A DNA stretch of 64,000 nucleotides from Platycnemis pennipes (Eukaryota; Arthropoda; Insecta; Odonata; Platycnemididae), in NCBI GenBank assembly GCA_933228895.1, contig OW121856.1, positions 104,879,027-104,943,026 on the forward strand, written 5' to 3'. Shown here in pieces: positions 1-11,639 of the stretch. The notes below the pieces were generated by a model. It was not told the origin of the DNA and did not search any database. It saw only the letters and a list, made by a program, of their open reading frames with translations. Each line of letters starts with the position of its first letter. Position 1 is the stretch's first letter. The position numbers and the translations under genes were made by a program.

Positions 1-247
1 TGCTTCGAAAGTTTTCTCATATAGCTAGATGCTCATGAAACCACATTTTGACCTGTCCGTAGACCATCTATGAGGATTACTTTTCTGTGCATCATAAATC
101 CTCGATAAGTAGAGGCTACAGCTGCTTCTGAATTTAGGGCTTATGTACCTCTTAATCAATCCAATCGCTCTCTCAATTGTTAAAGTAAATGCCTCCTCTG
201 GTTAATGTTCTCTGCTTGAGTATTCAGAACAACTTTTATATACATAA

Positions 248-400
248 TATCTATTATAAATACAAACCAAAACAGAGAGGTGACGGAAACATAGAAACAC
301 GAAAAGGAGACACAACAGTTTGGACGTCCAAACTTTTGTGTCTCCTTTTCGTGTTTCTATGTTTCCGTCACCTATCTGTTGTGTTTTGTATTTATTATGA
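248..400. repeat. Near-perfect palindrome (long hairpin)
   Basis: The sequence folds on itself around the self-complementary centre TGGACGTCCA at 321-330. From the centre outwards, 276-325 pairs with 326-375 with only two mismatches (316/335 and 277/374). A looser match continues on both sides to about 248 and 400. There is essentially no loop, so this is a true palindrome. It could be a foldback MITE or the product of a local inverted duplication. No target-site duplication is clear. Confidence 0.85.
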
Positions 401-528
401 CTGCGTAGTGCGCCTTTCTTGCGATTATATAATATATATTATACATATATATGCTATATTTCATGTATTGACGAGGGATTAGATGGAAGAGGGGACTTTT
501 AGTCTCATTCTCGCCCCAATAAAGACGC

Positions 529-565
<37 letters not shown>
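400..565 (+). repeat. Possible LINE 3' tail with (ATCT)n microsatellite
   Basis: An AT-rich stretch leads to the text CGCCCCAATAAAGACG at about 513-528, followed at once by about nine ATCT units (530-565). A short non-coding end containing AATAAAG and then a simple tetranucleotide repeat resembles the 3' terminus of several arthropod non-LTR retrotransposons. No reverse transcriptase is readable upstream, so the LINE assignment is inference. The microsatellite itself is certain. Confidence 0.5.
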
Positions 566-699
566 ATAGCTTTGATTAGTATCGCTGTTCTGATGAAAAT
601 ACTTACTTAATACTCTCCTTTTAAATGTTGATGACATTTAAAACTACTGGTACCTATAATGTATGAAGTTATTTTTAAATTTCACTTTAACCGGCGTTA

Positions 700-1205
700 G
701 TCATTCCTGAATAGCCAGCGATGGACCAAGTAGGAAGTAAATGGTCCAAGGAATAGTCCAGACGAAGTGAGCATTCCACTTAAAGAAGAATCCACTTACA
801 GCGGTAATACAAGCTTTGAAGTAAGCAAAGACTTTATTTGAACTTACATGGAGCATATTTCTCTATATTAATGAGGAATGGACGATAAAAGCCGCAGAAA
901 AGTCAGTGAATGGACCAATTCAATGACTATGAGGTTCTTTAAAACGTGGGAAAAAGAAGATTGATGAATATCTAAAAAAAAAGGAGAAAGAGATCATATC
1001 TTGAGACATGAAAATTTGATGAAAAAAGTCCTCAAGGGAAAAGTGATTAGGGAGAAAGAAAGAATAATGTTTCCTATGAGATACGTAGGGCAAGTGTTGA
1101 AGGATTTGAAGAGAATTGTGAAAAGTAAAGAGAAAGTTGGTAAATTAACCCTATGGAGGGCTGTGTCAAACCAATTGTAGAAGTGATAACGTAGGTTGAT
1201 TAAGG
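700..1205 (+). pseudogene. Decayed RTE-like LINE, C-terminal end of the polyprotein
   Basis: Reading the + strand in shifting frames recovers the C-terminal tail of an RTE-like endonuclease/reverse-transcriptase ORF. The marks are EEWTIKAAEK near 865-900, then HILRHE, YVGQVLKD and LWRAVSNQ between about 990 and 1180, ending at a TAG. The last part, about 60 codons, is open in one frame. Upstream parts carry stops and frameshifts. The same blocks occur in the minus-strand copy at 57.0-58.5 kb (GHILRHD, EQVMKDV, WRAASNQ), which supports a common family. This is a dead 5'-truncated copy with no coding role. Confidence 0.75.
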
Positions 1206-3200
1206 TTCAACCAGGTTTTTTTATCGCTGGCTTTTATTTATACCTGTTAAAAAGGATTTAGTTCCATCCCTGTGCTACAACTTTCTCAGACAATCTGTTT
1301 TTAGAGGGTTGGATATAATGATTACAGTCCTGCTCCGCAGTTCTCGTTCATTTGCCGCGCCGTGCGGGCGTTGGGAGTCGACCTAAATTTTTCTACCTCG
1401 TATCGTCGGCGTGGGCGTCCCCAAATTATTCCCCTTCCCTCTTCCCGGATGGCTTGCAATTCAATTTGCGCCTCCCGTTCCCTTGTTTACCCCCGCCCAC
1501 CCCTCCCCCTGCTGCTCTCTTTCGCTTGGCGGTTGCTCCCTGCACCCCGACCGCCCCCGACGATATCCATTCCTGGAGACTGCGTACTCTGGCGCACCCC
1601 CCGTTGACTCCGCCCTCCGCAATCTCCGCGGCAATTTTTCCTAAAGTGTTGAAATAATCTCGAAATGGAAAAAGGTCCCGAGAATCCCATGAATGTCATT
1701 ATACCGTGGTCTCTCGTAACTAGATGGCTACATGTTAATTTGAACTCAAACATGCTGCCTGCAACTGTTACTCAGTATTAATCCTCAGGAGGTCAGTGGT
1801 GTTACATATAAATCTGCTTACTTTGTTCTCTCCCAGCTCTCTCAGTATTTATTACAATTGCCTCTCTATGTGGAGTAACCATGCATAATCAACTTTAGCT
1901 CAGTGATTGAACGAGTACTTCACTGCGAAAACTTTTAAGCTGAAAGAAATATATATCGATTTCAGCAGTAAAATAATTGGTATTTTTAAAGATTTTATTT
2001 AATTGTAGATATTATAAATTCATGTGAAAGCATCTAAATAAAAAAATACGTTTTTCGGCCACATCCCATTATTTTTTTAGACGCTAAAAAAGAAAAAGGT
2101 AAAGTGCACGTTCCTTGCAGTAGCCGCGAAGGTAAAATTTTTAATTTTTCTCGTCGAATAAATAGATCTTACAGTCTTTGTTACGTACGTATCTCATACT
2201 ATACCAATTCTCTAGTAGTAATAATTACGATTTCATTATTCACCTCTACCATGTGCTCTTGAATAAGTAAAAATGATATCACGAATAAATGTGCAGTTTG
2301 ATCGCGTTCGTTTGGAAATGACTTGGGATATAGCTTTCTAAGGTCTAACACAATTTCCTCAACACATTTTATTCAGACGAGAGGAAGGAGTCAATTGAAA
2401 TGCTGACCGGATCGTTCGACGTACACCCGTGCATCGATCCCTCGGTATTGCGCTTCTTTTTAGGGACAACTCCTTCACAGGTTACCGATCGAAGGTACAT
2501 GCAACCCGTTTGATGATTGTGTCGAGTGAAAGCGGGAGGAAATCGCCTCAAGACGGGAGATTCGAAAAGTTATTGTCCGATTCCGGGAGTCTCCCGACGA
2601 AACGGGAGAGTTGGCAATGCTCCCCGAAACCCTTTGGCCTGAACATGCCTCGGGAATCAGCTGTGCTGTCGGAAAGGGGGGGGGGGGGCGGGGGGGAGGG
2701 TCGCTTTTGCGCAAGCGCCGTGAAGTGCACGCTGCCCCCCTGGCTGCATTTCCCCTCCTTCCCCCCGGCGGCCGCCCCTCCCCCTTTCGTATTGTTGATC
2801 GCCTCCCACGTCCACCCAGCCGCCCCTGTTCCTCCGTGTAGGGGAATGGAGTAGGGTGCGCTTACCCCCACTCCTAATGAGATTTCAGACGCTGGCAGTC
2901 GCGCACTGCAGCTCGACTCACACGGCAAGCGCACCGCTGTCTCTTTGACCCTCCATCCTCGAGCACGCCCCTCCAAACCGTTTTCCGCAGTACTCTTTGT
3001 CCCCGCCCTGTCGTCGTATAATAATAATGAGAATTATTATTATTGCTCTTGAATGAGGGCGTTCCTGTCGCCCAACTCAGAGTTGTTTTCCTTTTCGCTC
3101 GCGATTAAAATCTCCCGTGAGTTATGAAAACGAGAGAAAGCTCGTCTGCATTTGTGTATGTTCGTGTGTGTTTTGTTAGACGTGCAAATCTCGCCCCGTT
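1205..3200. other. Non-coding stretch with two CpG-rich islands
   Basis: GC- and CpG-rich islands lie at about 1340-1640 and 2580-2980, separated by AT-rich DNA. The second contains a G-run interrupted by single bases (2676-2700). Overlapping ORFs on both strands in these islands give low-complexity Pro/Ser/Arg-rich translations with no recognisable domain. I treat the islands as possible promoters or untranslated exons, not as coding sequence. A small AAT/ATT inverted run lies near 3018-3044. Confidence 0.4.
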
Positions 3201-4690
3201 AAGGGTTTGAGGGCAAAAAAAGCAGCAAGATACGGTGCAGTGTCGCTCGTTTCGAGGGCAAAGACTGTTCACTCGACCGTTCCTGCATTGCCCCCTTCCA
3301 CCCTTTCCATACCCGCCTCTCTTCCAACCCTCTCTCTCCGCCCGCCTCTCATGACCGCGGATAATAACGTGGCCCGGAGAAATTTCACAGCGCGCATACG
3401 CTAATATGCCCGACGCGCCTTGCGTAACGACTAACCCTCCTTGACCCGCTTACGTAAGCCTCTGTCGTTCGTGGAGGCCGTTCGCTATGCCACCCCCTCG
3501 CTCCACTTACCCCCACACCTGACCGCATCTTGATTCTCCTGCTCCTCTTCCCTTCGCTCTCATCCTGTGTTGCTCCTTGCGCATCCCGAAGCATATTGCT
3601 CGCGCCAGTGGAAACTTCCGGATCACTCGAACCGCTCCGTAGCGTCGTGCCGTCACCTCTCCGCCCCTCACAGTGTGGGACGGATGACAAGCTCTCTTTT
3701 GTTTTCTCCGAGCCCATGTAGCGGTTTTGCAAATGCGCGGAATAATATATGATAATGGCACCCTCGACAGTGTCCATCACCGACTCGCAGTTTCGTACAC
3801 GAATGCCTTAGGTGGCCGGGAGGGAGGTATTGTGGAGAAAAAACTTGTTTTTCCTGAAAAATAATGCTGCCATAGTTTGGTGTCGTGAGTAAATTTTTCG
3901 GGACAGTTCTCGGCTGTCTTCTGAATGTTTCCTCTCGAATGGGTGTGGTGCCTGTCGTCTGAAATCATTTCGCGGGCCCCTCTGCGGTTTTGGGCGTGAC
4001 CGTTTTTATTCGAGTGCTCCCCTTGTGGGGCAATACGTCGGTGGTGTTCCCGCTCCCGGCTCGAGCGTGCAGCGACTGTCGTTGGGTCCACTTTTGAGTG
4101 GTTGTGACGGACTCCCAAGGCTACCCGCGTTACTCAGCTGCCCCCTCCCAGAGCGATTCCCGCCCCCACTTTTTGCCCGTGTCGTTAATCAATCGATCCG
4201 TTTCACTGCCGCCTGCTCATCCTGCCTATTATACACACACTCCTCACGCTCGGATCACCTCTTCTCTCCCTGCATCGTCTCCACTTTCTCTCCCCTCCCT
4301 CGCATTCCTCGCCGATCACCTCACCGCGCGCGGCCCCGGGCACTCCCTCCTTCGCCCCTCTCCTCCGCCCCATTCCCTCGCCCCCTATCACTCGCGTTAA
4401 CGTTATCCGCCGGCGAGCACGCCAACTGCTTGGGCCCGTCGAAAGTGTTACTCGGAACTCGTGTGTTTTTTGCGCCGCCGTCCTCCCCCCCCCCCCCCCC
4501 CGTTTCCCTCTCGGCGTTGCATTCCCGCCGTCCCGCCCACTTCCTTCCATCCTCTCTCTCTCTCCTTTCTCCTCTCGCAAGCAGTCGGCGCCCCAGCGGA
4601 GATGATGCCCTTCTCCGAGGAGGGACTGACTCCGTCGTTCAATAGCCGCGTGGCTCGGATGCTCCCTGCTCTCTTTCCTCTTTAAATCTC
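3200..4690. promoter_or_regulatory. CpG- and pyrimidine-rich island
   Basis: About 1.5 kb of CpG-rich DNA with strong C/T bias on the + strand, especially 4140-4600, including an uninterrupted run of 17 C (4485-4501). Several overlapping ORFs run through it but their translations are composition-driven (Pro, Ser, Leu) and end at no consistent splice site. It could be a promoter or untranslated first exon. No core promoter element was identified with certainty. Confidence 0.35.
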
Positions 4691-4869
4691 ATCTGTAGAC
4701 AGGTTGCAACCCTTTATGCCCTTGACTTTCCATTGGTCTTGCGAGTTCGTATTACTCTTCGCCTAGGACCGTAGCTGACTCTGCGTGCTTTGGTGGACGC
4801 TGTTCCTCCGCAGCGCTCCCCGTCGCCCCAAATGCTATTCATTCCTCTTTAAATCTCATTTGTAGACAG
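4675..4869. repeat. Pair of 28-bp direct repeats
   Basis: The segment at 4675-4702 recurs at 4842-4869 with one C/T difference in 28 bases. Both contain CTTTAAATCTCAT followed by TGTAGACAG. The 139-bp spacer is not itself repeated. No transposon termini are seen, so a small local duplication is the simplest reading. Confidence 0.75.
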
Positions 4870-5329
4870 AAACTGGTGCTCTTATAGTGCGTCCCGTCAA
4901 GTATGCTGACCCTTTCGGATAGTCCATCGTTTTTTTTGACCATTCGGTGTGTATTCTTTCGTGTATAACATTTTGAGAAATCGGGTTTTCCTTAGGTGGC
5001 TCATTGGAGATAAGAGAGGGTTTGGTGTCCTCTTCTATAATTAAAATCTGAGAGCCCTCCTGTTCGTGTTTTGGAACTCGAAACAATGCATCTTTTTTCG
5101 CCGGCAATACAGATAAAAGCACTTTGCAGACCGGCCGTCAGGAGTGTTTCAGGTGAACTTTGCGAATGTATACCGATTAATATCTTTTACAAGCTCGTCG
5201 GTAATATCTTCGCATCCTTTTCTGCTTGTTTGAAATTTCCAGCTATAATAGGTTTATCCATCAAATAAAAGTCAAACTGCAGTTATTTCCGGAAATAGGA
5301 AGTGTGTTTGATGTGGAAGATCTGCTCCC

Positions 5330-6970
5330 TTTAATCCGCTGTCTCGCATGCACTTTCTTCTTCCTTCGAAGCAGCTTAGCCAGCCATTCCTCCTCCCCCC
5401 TATTATTCCTTCCTCCACATTCTTTTCTCCCTCCTCTCCATACGTGGCTCTCTCCCTCTCTTCGCTTGTTCCTCCGATCCCGTAAGCGGCCTGCCTTCCT
5501 CCCCCCCCCCCTAAACCCCTTCCCTCCAACAGCTTTTCAGACTCGGGGCCTTTGTTCGAGTCCGCCGCCTGCGTCACTCGGGTCTGCTGTTCGCTGCGTG
5601 GGCAAGTGGAGAGCGGTGGCCGAGGAGGAATGGCGGGGCAGGCGATCGCTCTCTCCTCATCTCTTGTACGGCCGGAAGTTGTGTTTGTTGTTGGCCTCTG
5701 CTCCAAGGGATGATGCCCTGTTGAGAGGTCGAAACCTGCTCGATGATTCCACCCAGAGACTGTCGTTGTTCGTGACCCTGTTCGGCCAACCATTTACGTG
5801 GGAGATTTTGCCCATAACATTCCTTCGCCTGTCGCCGTTGAAGACTCGACAGAACGCGATGAAATCGATTGGAAAGGAAACGTTTTCGCTCACAGCATCC
5901 TCTTCTGCTGTGTACCTAGCAAGCCACCTCGGAAGTGAGTGTGGCTGGGGATGAGTCATCACCAGGCATTCTGTAGGTAGATGCACTTAAAGTTGTGTTG
6001 CTACGTAAGAAGAAAAACTGGTTATGGTTAGGCATGCACTAGCCAATTGCGAGTACTCGTGATGCTCGTGATTTTTAACTATGGAAGAAAGTTATTTTTA
6101 TTCGAGAGTAAGACATTGGTTTGAATGTGCTACGGAAGTTTCTACATGCAAGAATGAAGTGAATATGCGCGAGATACGAACTCCTTTCGGGTATTCTACA
6201 AGTTCGACCATTGGTATTACATGCACTTATCCTTCTATTATGCAATCTATTTTGTTTCCTTGTTGCTTGTGGGAATAAAGGACTTTGAAATCTCATCGTG
6301 CTGCAGTATTTCGCTCAAATATTAATTAATATGCAGATGAAATGGTCGACTACTGTCTGATTCTCCCATCCGGCGATTCCTATCCGAGTTCTTATAGTAT
6401 GGGTTGTGACACTGACATAATTTACGATCCTTCAAAACAATCCGTCAATTTCTCCGTTCGCGTCCTAGCATTTCTAAGCTAAAAGGTCGGTTTGAATTCG
6501 GTCGCAGAGCATTAAATGTGCGTTCAAGGAGCGGAAGGAAAGAAGGGTGAAGTCACCACGCCTTCATTATCAAGCGAGTACTAGGCGTTTTCGTGTCTGA
6601 CGACTTCACAGCGCGCGCCCTTCTGCGATACCCGTTGCCGGTCGGTTATTTTATTTCCACTCGTGTCGCCATCATTCTTCTCCCATCCACTTCAATCCTT
6701 CTCCCTTTTGATGTTACCCCGCCTCCCATCGGAGCCGCCATCCGCCCTCTCCCCTCCAGCACTTTATAAGGGTTTTGGGGCGGGGGGGAGGAGGAGGGCT
6801 CCCGACTCGAGTTCCAGCATCCTGCCTGCCCCCATGCCCGCCGTCATTGGTGCCCCGAGGGGGTGGCTCAGGCGCTGATGGTGTTGCTGCTCTGCTCTTT
6901 CCGTTCGTGTTTTTCCGTCGGTGCCGGAGGAGAGAGCGACCGTCACGAGTTGATTGCGGGCAATCTCTGT
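5330..6970. promoter_or_regulatory. CpG-rich islands upstream of exon A
   Basis: CpG-rich, C/T-biased islands at about 5340-5790 and 6600-6970 are separated by ordinary AT-rich DNA. ORFs across them, including a 242-codon one at 5226-5954, give compositionally biased translations with no domain. With the islands before and after, they form a cluster covering about 7 kb ahead of exon A, which would fit several start sites or untranslated exons. This is inference only. Confidence 0.3.
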
Positions 6971-7067
6971 CGTCGCCAGCGATGAGTTAGATCATTCAAT
7001 TCACTGACAGCCTTGTCAAGCAACCGTCCGTAGGAAATTAGGGTTTAAAAACTTCGAGGTTTTCTTA

Positions 7068-7271
7068 AGGCCGCTTTACACGATACAATTTTTTGTACAA
7101 TTTCTTGCACAAACGCGTGTATGAGGAAATTGTACTGTGTAAAGCGGCAAATTTTGCGAATGTCCGAATGACTGTATGGAAAATAGAACCTGTTCTAATT
7201 CCATTCAGACAAACATACAATTTCGTTCAGCAAAAGAAATTGTACAAAAATTGTATCGTGTAAAGCGGCCT
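7068..7271. mobile_element. TTA-flanked MITE (PIF/Harbinger-like), 204 bp
   Basis: Terminal inverted repeats of about 36 bp begin AGGCCGCTTTACACGATAC at the left and match the reverse complement of the right end apart from one extra T. TTA lies on both sides (7065-7067 and 7272-7274), fitting a 3-bp target-site duplication. A partial extra copy of the inverted end, ending GTGTAAAGCGGC, occurs inside at about 7125-7149. There is no coding capacity. TTA duplication and short size suggest a PIF/Harbinger-type MITE; the superfamily is inferred. Confidence 0.85.
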
Positions 7272-7899
7272 TTAGACAATCCATTTAACTTCTTTTCCAA
7301 TTATTACCAAAAATCTTACGTGATTTATTCTAAGTTACGGACCCTTGTCCTGTCGAATTAGAACTCGCGATTCGAAATCGGCATTAAACTGATGTTCACA
7401 CGTTGTGGCATTCGGCTCTTAGCTGTGACAGTACTTCCTAGGTGGGCTGTCATCTTTTTCGCGTACAGTGAGCTCTGAATAGTTTTCATTACAGCATCCT
7501 AGTTAATTTTCTAAGTTCATATTATACCAGGATAATACCCGAGCTGTCAGTTATCATTTATCGTAATTATGGAAGGTAAATGGCGTTGAAACTCTGACTG
7601 ACACCTTCCACCATCCAATGCTATATACATTGCGGTGGGGAGACTTGCCTCCGTTGGGCAACATCCGCTGCAGATGTTTGTCGAGAAGCCGAAACCTACT
7701 CATTAATACGGCCATTAGTTTCCGGAGGAGAATGAACCGTGGGGTCACCACCAAAACGTGTTACAAGTCTTAAGGAAACTGACTGATACCGAGCCACATC
7801 TGTACAGTATGTTATACGGCAGCGTCCCTTGTTTTTAATCCGATCTGCGCGAGTGACGGACGCATCGGTTGTCTTCTTTTTTGAGCCACCACGTTTGAT

Positions 7900-8965
7900 T
7901 CTGCAGCCATCCAGCTGGCAGAGGCGTTTGTGTGTGTTGTGGAGGGGAGGCTTCGGGAGGAATTTCTTTCGTTCGGCAACCCGGGGAGGGGCGGTGTAGG
8001 GAGGTGGGTAGGCTCTCCTCCGCCCTTCGGGAGAGAGGGGCGGGCGAGACGGCGTTGCTGGTGCCTCCTCCTCCGCTGCTCGCCCTCCTCCTCACAGCCA
8101 GGCGGCTTCCTCCCCCTGCTGCTCTCTGGGAGGGAGGGAGAAACCGCCCTCCCCGCAGCAGGGAGGGCGAGCCGGGCAGTTAGCTTGTGCGTGAGGCAGC
8201 GGGAGCATGTCTCGCCTCTTTCCTCCCGAATTCCTATCCTCCTTCCTTTTCCTGTTCTCCTCGGGTGTCGCTCCCTCTGATTAGTGAGCGGGTGGCCGAG
8301 CTTCTTCGTGCTGCTCGATGGTGCTCCGTCGTGGGTCGCAGAGGTTTTCACTGGGCGCGCCGCCCGGCCCTCTCCCTGTCGCTACTACATTCCGTGTCAC
8401 TCCCACGCTCATCATCCCCCTCTTTGCTGGAGGGCATTGCAGATAAGGGTCTCATTCGGACCGATTTGCATCCACTCTGACGCTCTCTCCTCAGGATTTC
8501 TGTGTATCTTGTGTTGAATACTGTGGCGTGTTTTGTTTCCGTCTCCGGTTGAACGACAGGCCGATAGCGTGCGGGAACCAATGGTGCCGAAAGAGTGAAA
8601 GTGCCGTGGTGGTATATTCATGAATTTTTCCTTGTCGATGCTTGCCTTTCTGTGTCACACCCACCTTTCCCGGCATCCGGTGGAGTCTGCTAGCGGAAGC
8701 TGAGGGTTGGTGTGTTTAGCGCTGCTTCCAGTCTGGGATGAAGCGAGGTCTTGGCTCCTCGGGGAGTCCTTCCTTCGCGTTTGCGGCCGCTGGGGTCGTC
8801 GCCTTGACCGTTCCCTCTCTCTCGGAGCACAGGTGGATCGGCTAATCCACCGTGCCCAAGGGAAGAGTCGTCGCAGTCGCCGCTGGCTGGTCGTGCTCTT
8901 GGATTGTCTCGATCGTGTGTGTTATATCCGCGCCTGTGGGCGGGCGTGAGTGAGGTGCTGTGGTG
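7900..8965 (+). promoter_or_regulatory. CpG-rich promoter / 5' leader region of exon A
   Basis: CpG-rich sequence runs almost continuously from about 7900 into exon A, as expected for a promoter and 5' untranslated region. A 35-codon upstream ORF (8738-8845) would lie in the leader if transcription starts before it. A TGA at 8951-8953 is in frame with exon A and closes the frame ahead of its ATG. No TATA box or initiator can be named with confidence, and the transcription start is unknown. Other ORFs here on both strands are composition shadows. Confidence 0.45.
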
Positions 8966-9568
8966 ATGTACGTGGTCCCTTGTCCCGGCTACGTAGCCAC
9001 GGGCGGGGGCGTGGGTGGTGGGGTGGTCGCAGCCAACGGGGGTCCACAAATGACGAGGGAAATGCCCTTGGCGGCCACGCTCAAGAACCAAATGATGAGG
9101 CTCCTGAGGAGGAGCACGAAGAGCGGTGGCGGGGGCAGCGTCGGGGATCGATCCCGGGACGCGTCGCCCCGCAGGAGCTTCATGCGGCGCAGGCGGACCA
9201 CGGACGGTCTGTCGGCCTCGCCGCACCACCGCCAGAGGGCCTCGGAGGCGGCGGACGTGAACCTATTGGGGGCGGGCGGCGCCCTCAAGACCCCCGGCAG
9301 TGGCAGCAGCAGCCAGAGGATATCGGCCGCTCCCAAGAGGCATTCCATGGTGGTGGAGTCGACGGTGGCCCAGCGTCGGGAGGCCGCCGCCGTGTCTTCA
9401 GCGTCGTCGAAGAAGGAAGGCGAGGAGGCGAAGAAGGATGCGGACAAGGGGGACGCGGCTCGGGCCGGCAAGTTCAGGCCGAGGGCGGCCACCGTGGCCA
9501 CGTCTGCCAGGAAGTGCCAGCGCTACCAGAAGGACCTCAAGAAGCCTAACGGATACGTCCCGACCAAG
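8966..9568 (+). CDS. First coding exon A of an unidentified gene (201 codons, partial)
   Basis: The frame opens at ATG 8966, the first ATG after an in-frame stop at 8951-8953, and runs 603 bases to AAG|GTAGAG, a good splice donor at 9568/9569. It ends exactly in phase 0. Without splicing it would stop shortly after, at 9619. The protein begins MYVVPCPGY, has a Gly-rich stretch (residues 13-26), a basic segment around LLRRSTKS (46-53), Ser/Arg patches such as PRRSF and RRRRTTDG, and a Lys/Glu/Asp/Ala-rich stretch near 145-165. The exon ends NGYVPTK. Several RRxS/T-like sites could be targets of basophilic kinases. No folded domain, signal peptide or membrane segment is visible, so it is probably a disordered N-terminal extension. 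I do not recognise the gene. Exon B ends at the same phase with a similar junction, so both may splice to the same downstream exon. Another possible start is Met29. Confidence 0.65.
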
Positions 9569-11639
9569 GTAGAGGTCACGCCCGCACTGCGGGATTCCCT
9601 CCCCCGCATTCTGTTATGACGTTTGGGGATGTTGTTTGTCTGATGAAGAGCCTGCCCCGGTTTCGAGATTCTTTAAGTTCCTATTTTTTTCTGCGTTGGA
9701 GATCATTTTTGCAGTGGTGAAATAACCTCCATCCGATTTGATGGATTCACGAATGCTTGAATCGCGTCATCTCCGTTTCCCATCCAAATAGGCGTGTCTT
9801 GTTTACCAGCGGATGGGAAGCTGCCCTATGCTTTTATTTACCAGATGTGACACATTCGGCAGTAAATATTGTCAAAGGTACCAAGTATCCCTCGAACCCA
9901 AGTCGTAAGTCTTTATTGATAGCACTCCCCTTTCGTCCATGCGTGCATATTAGACATTCCGAATTTATTATTGCATTACCCTAGGTTTCTAGTTTCTTTT
10001 ATAGTGCTTTGTTTTATTTCGTTGGACTGTACGTGATAGTTGGCAGTTAGGCACTGCAGCCAACATGGTACAACCAAGAAATTTTGTAGATTTCATTTAA
10101 ATCCCTACGGTCGGTTCTTCTCAAGGTCGCATTCCTATGGCTCTCGCTCTGCGATTGAAGCCTCTTGGTCTCATGGAAGCTCTGTTGCTGGAGAAACTGA
10201 ACTCGTAGTAAGCCGCGCATAGCCTCCTTACATTCACTATGAAGACATACTAAAAGCTACGTCATGCCTATTGTATCGGAAGTGGGAACTAGTTTGCCAT
10301 TCAATAATTCAGTTCAATCGTGCTAGTTACAAACATTAGTTCTGGGAATCAGTGGAAGCTTCATTGTGTGTCGTTGCGTTGTTATTGCTGTATAATTTTG
10401 CTGGTGAAATATAGTCACCGAACCCAATTTTATTGGTTCTATTTCTTCATGCAAAAGCTAAGTCGTCTGCTTCTGTAGTAGAATGTAATTGATATTTTAG
10501 TTAGCGTTTCTTTTTCTCGTAAGAGTGCATATTTCGGTTGTACCACGGTTGAAATACCAAATGTTTGAGCAGACCAGTTTTCTGTTCGGTGTTGGCCATA
10601 TTATGCAATCGGAATCCACATTCTCCTTGCTTGAAAATCACTACCTATTTGATAATTGTAGTCCGTCACAATTTCGTAATCGCCTGTCAAATGTGGGGGA
10701 GCGAGAATGGGATAATACCGTGGGGTGGAACTCGGGAAAATTTTACGTAGATTATCTTGAGACTGCGTTCCTAGGAAACTTTCGCTTGCTCTCTCCTCTT
10801 GGCGTGGCTGGGCTGCTTGTTTCTAAGTTACGTGTCCACGTTTAGCGCTAGAATTCCTTCATTTTCATGGTGTTGCAATACCCAGCATTCCTGCGGTGGC
10901 GGAGAAACTCTTTCTCGGTGGACCTGGAATGAATGGCTACGTCTGTGTGGGGCCCTCTATATTCGTTCAGTGATCTGTCCGTCTAAGGCCCATCGGCGTT
11001 GCGGTAAATGTTTAGCATTCCCTTAATGATAAAGCTGTTCGGGAAGCGATGTTTTTGTGGCACGAAAGGAGTATGCCTTACGGTGGACGGAGTGAATTCC
11101 CTGGAAAATCGCTTTCATTTGTATGTTGTTGAGTTCGAAGGTCGTTCCTGGAATCTGTTAGTCGTCAGCGCTTCTCTCCCACTCCTCGCGGTATCTCCTA
11201 CGCACTTGTATGCAGAAGACTTGCCCACTCCCTTCGGGTCTCCCCGGAATCCATCCCATTTTGGCATCGCGAACTCGGGGGTTTCTTGTGTGAGCTCAAC
11301 TTTTCCTGGGAGTTGGTCTTGCTGGTTCGCACGAGAAGATATTTTTCCGTTGCGAATGGAATAATGTTCTTTTTCTAGTAGATTACGCTTTTTGCATTTA
11401 AAGGTATATACGAGCTCTTTCGGGCCTTCGAGACTATTTAAACCACTGAATTAACAACAGTACCTTCCCAGGGTACATATATAAAAATTCTGATTTAAAT
11501 TTGGCAAAAATGAAACAACCCCCAGTTTCATTTCAATCCTTTATGTAGGAAATGATTCTAAATGTTTGGACATTTTACGAATTAGACCCGTTAAACACTA
11601 AACTATATGCCTCTCTCAACTCATCTGCGGTTTCAAGTC
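9569..11639. other. Intron-like sequence after exon A
   Basis: AT-rich DNA following the exon A donor. ORFs of 60-118 codons occur but show no conserved motif or coherent splice boundaries. I see no repeat with clear ends. It is best read as the beginning of a very long first intron. Confidence 0.5.

Noticed and set aside
4025..4645. 206-codon + strand ORF
   Set aside because: It reads through a polypyrimidine region with a 17-C run. The translation is composition-driven and overlaps similar ORFs in other frames.
4600..5780. Apparent shared peptide DDALLRG in two ORFs of neighbouring islands
   Set aside because: The underlying DNA matches only over a few codons and then diverges. Likely chance.
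5226..5954. 242-codon + strand ORF
   Set aside because: Most of it is Pro/Ser/Leu from a C/T-rich island. No domain, and no clear splice donor in frame.
8989..9501. 170-codon minus-strand ORF opposite exon A
   Set aside because: It is an antisense shadow of exon A with low-complexity Ala/Pro/Leu composition.
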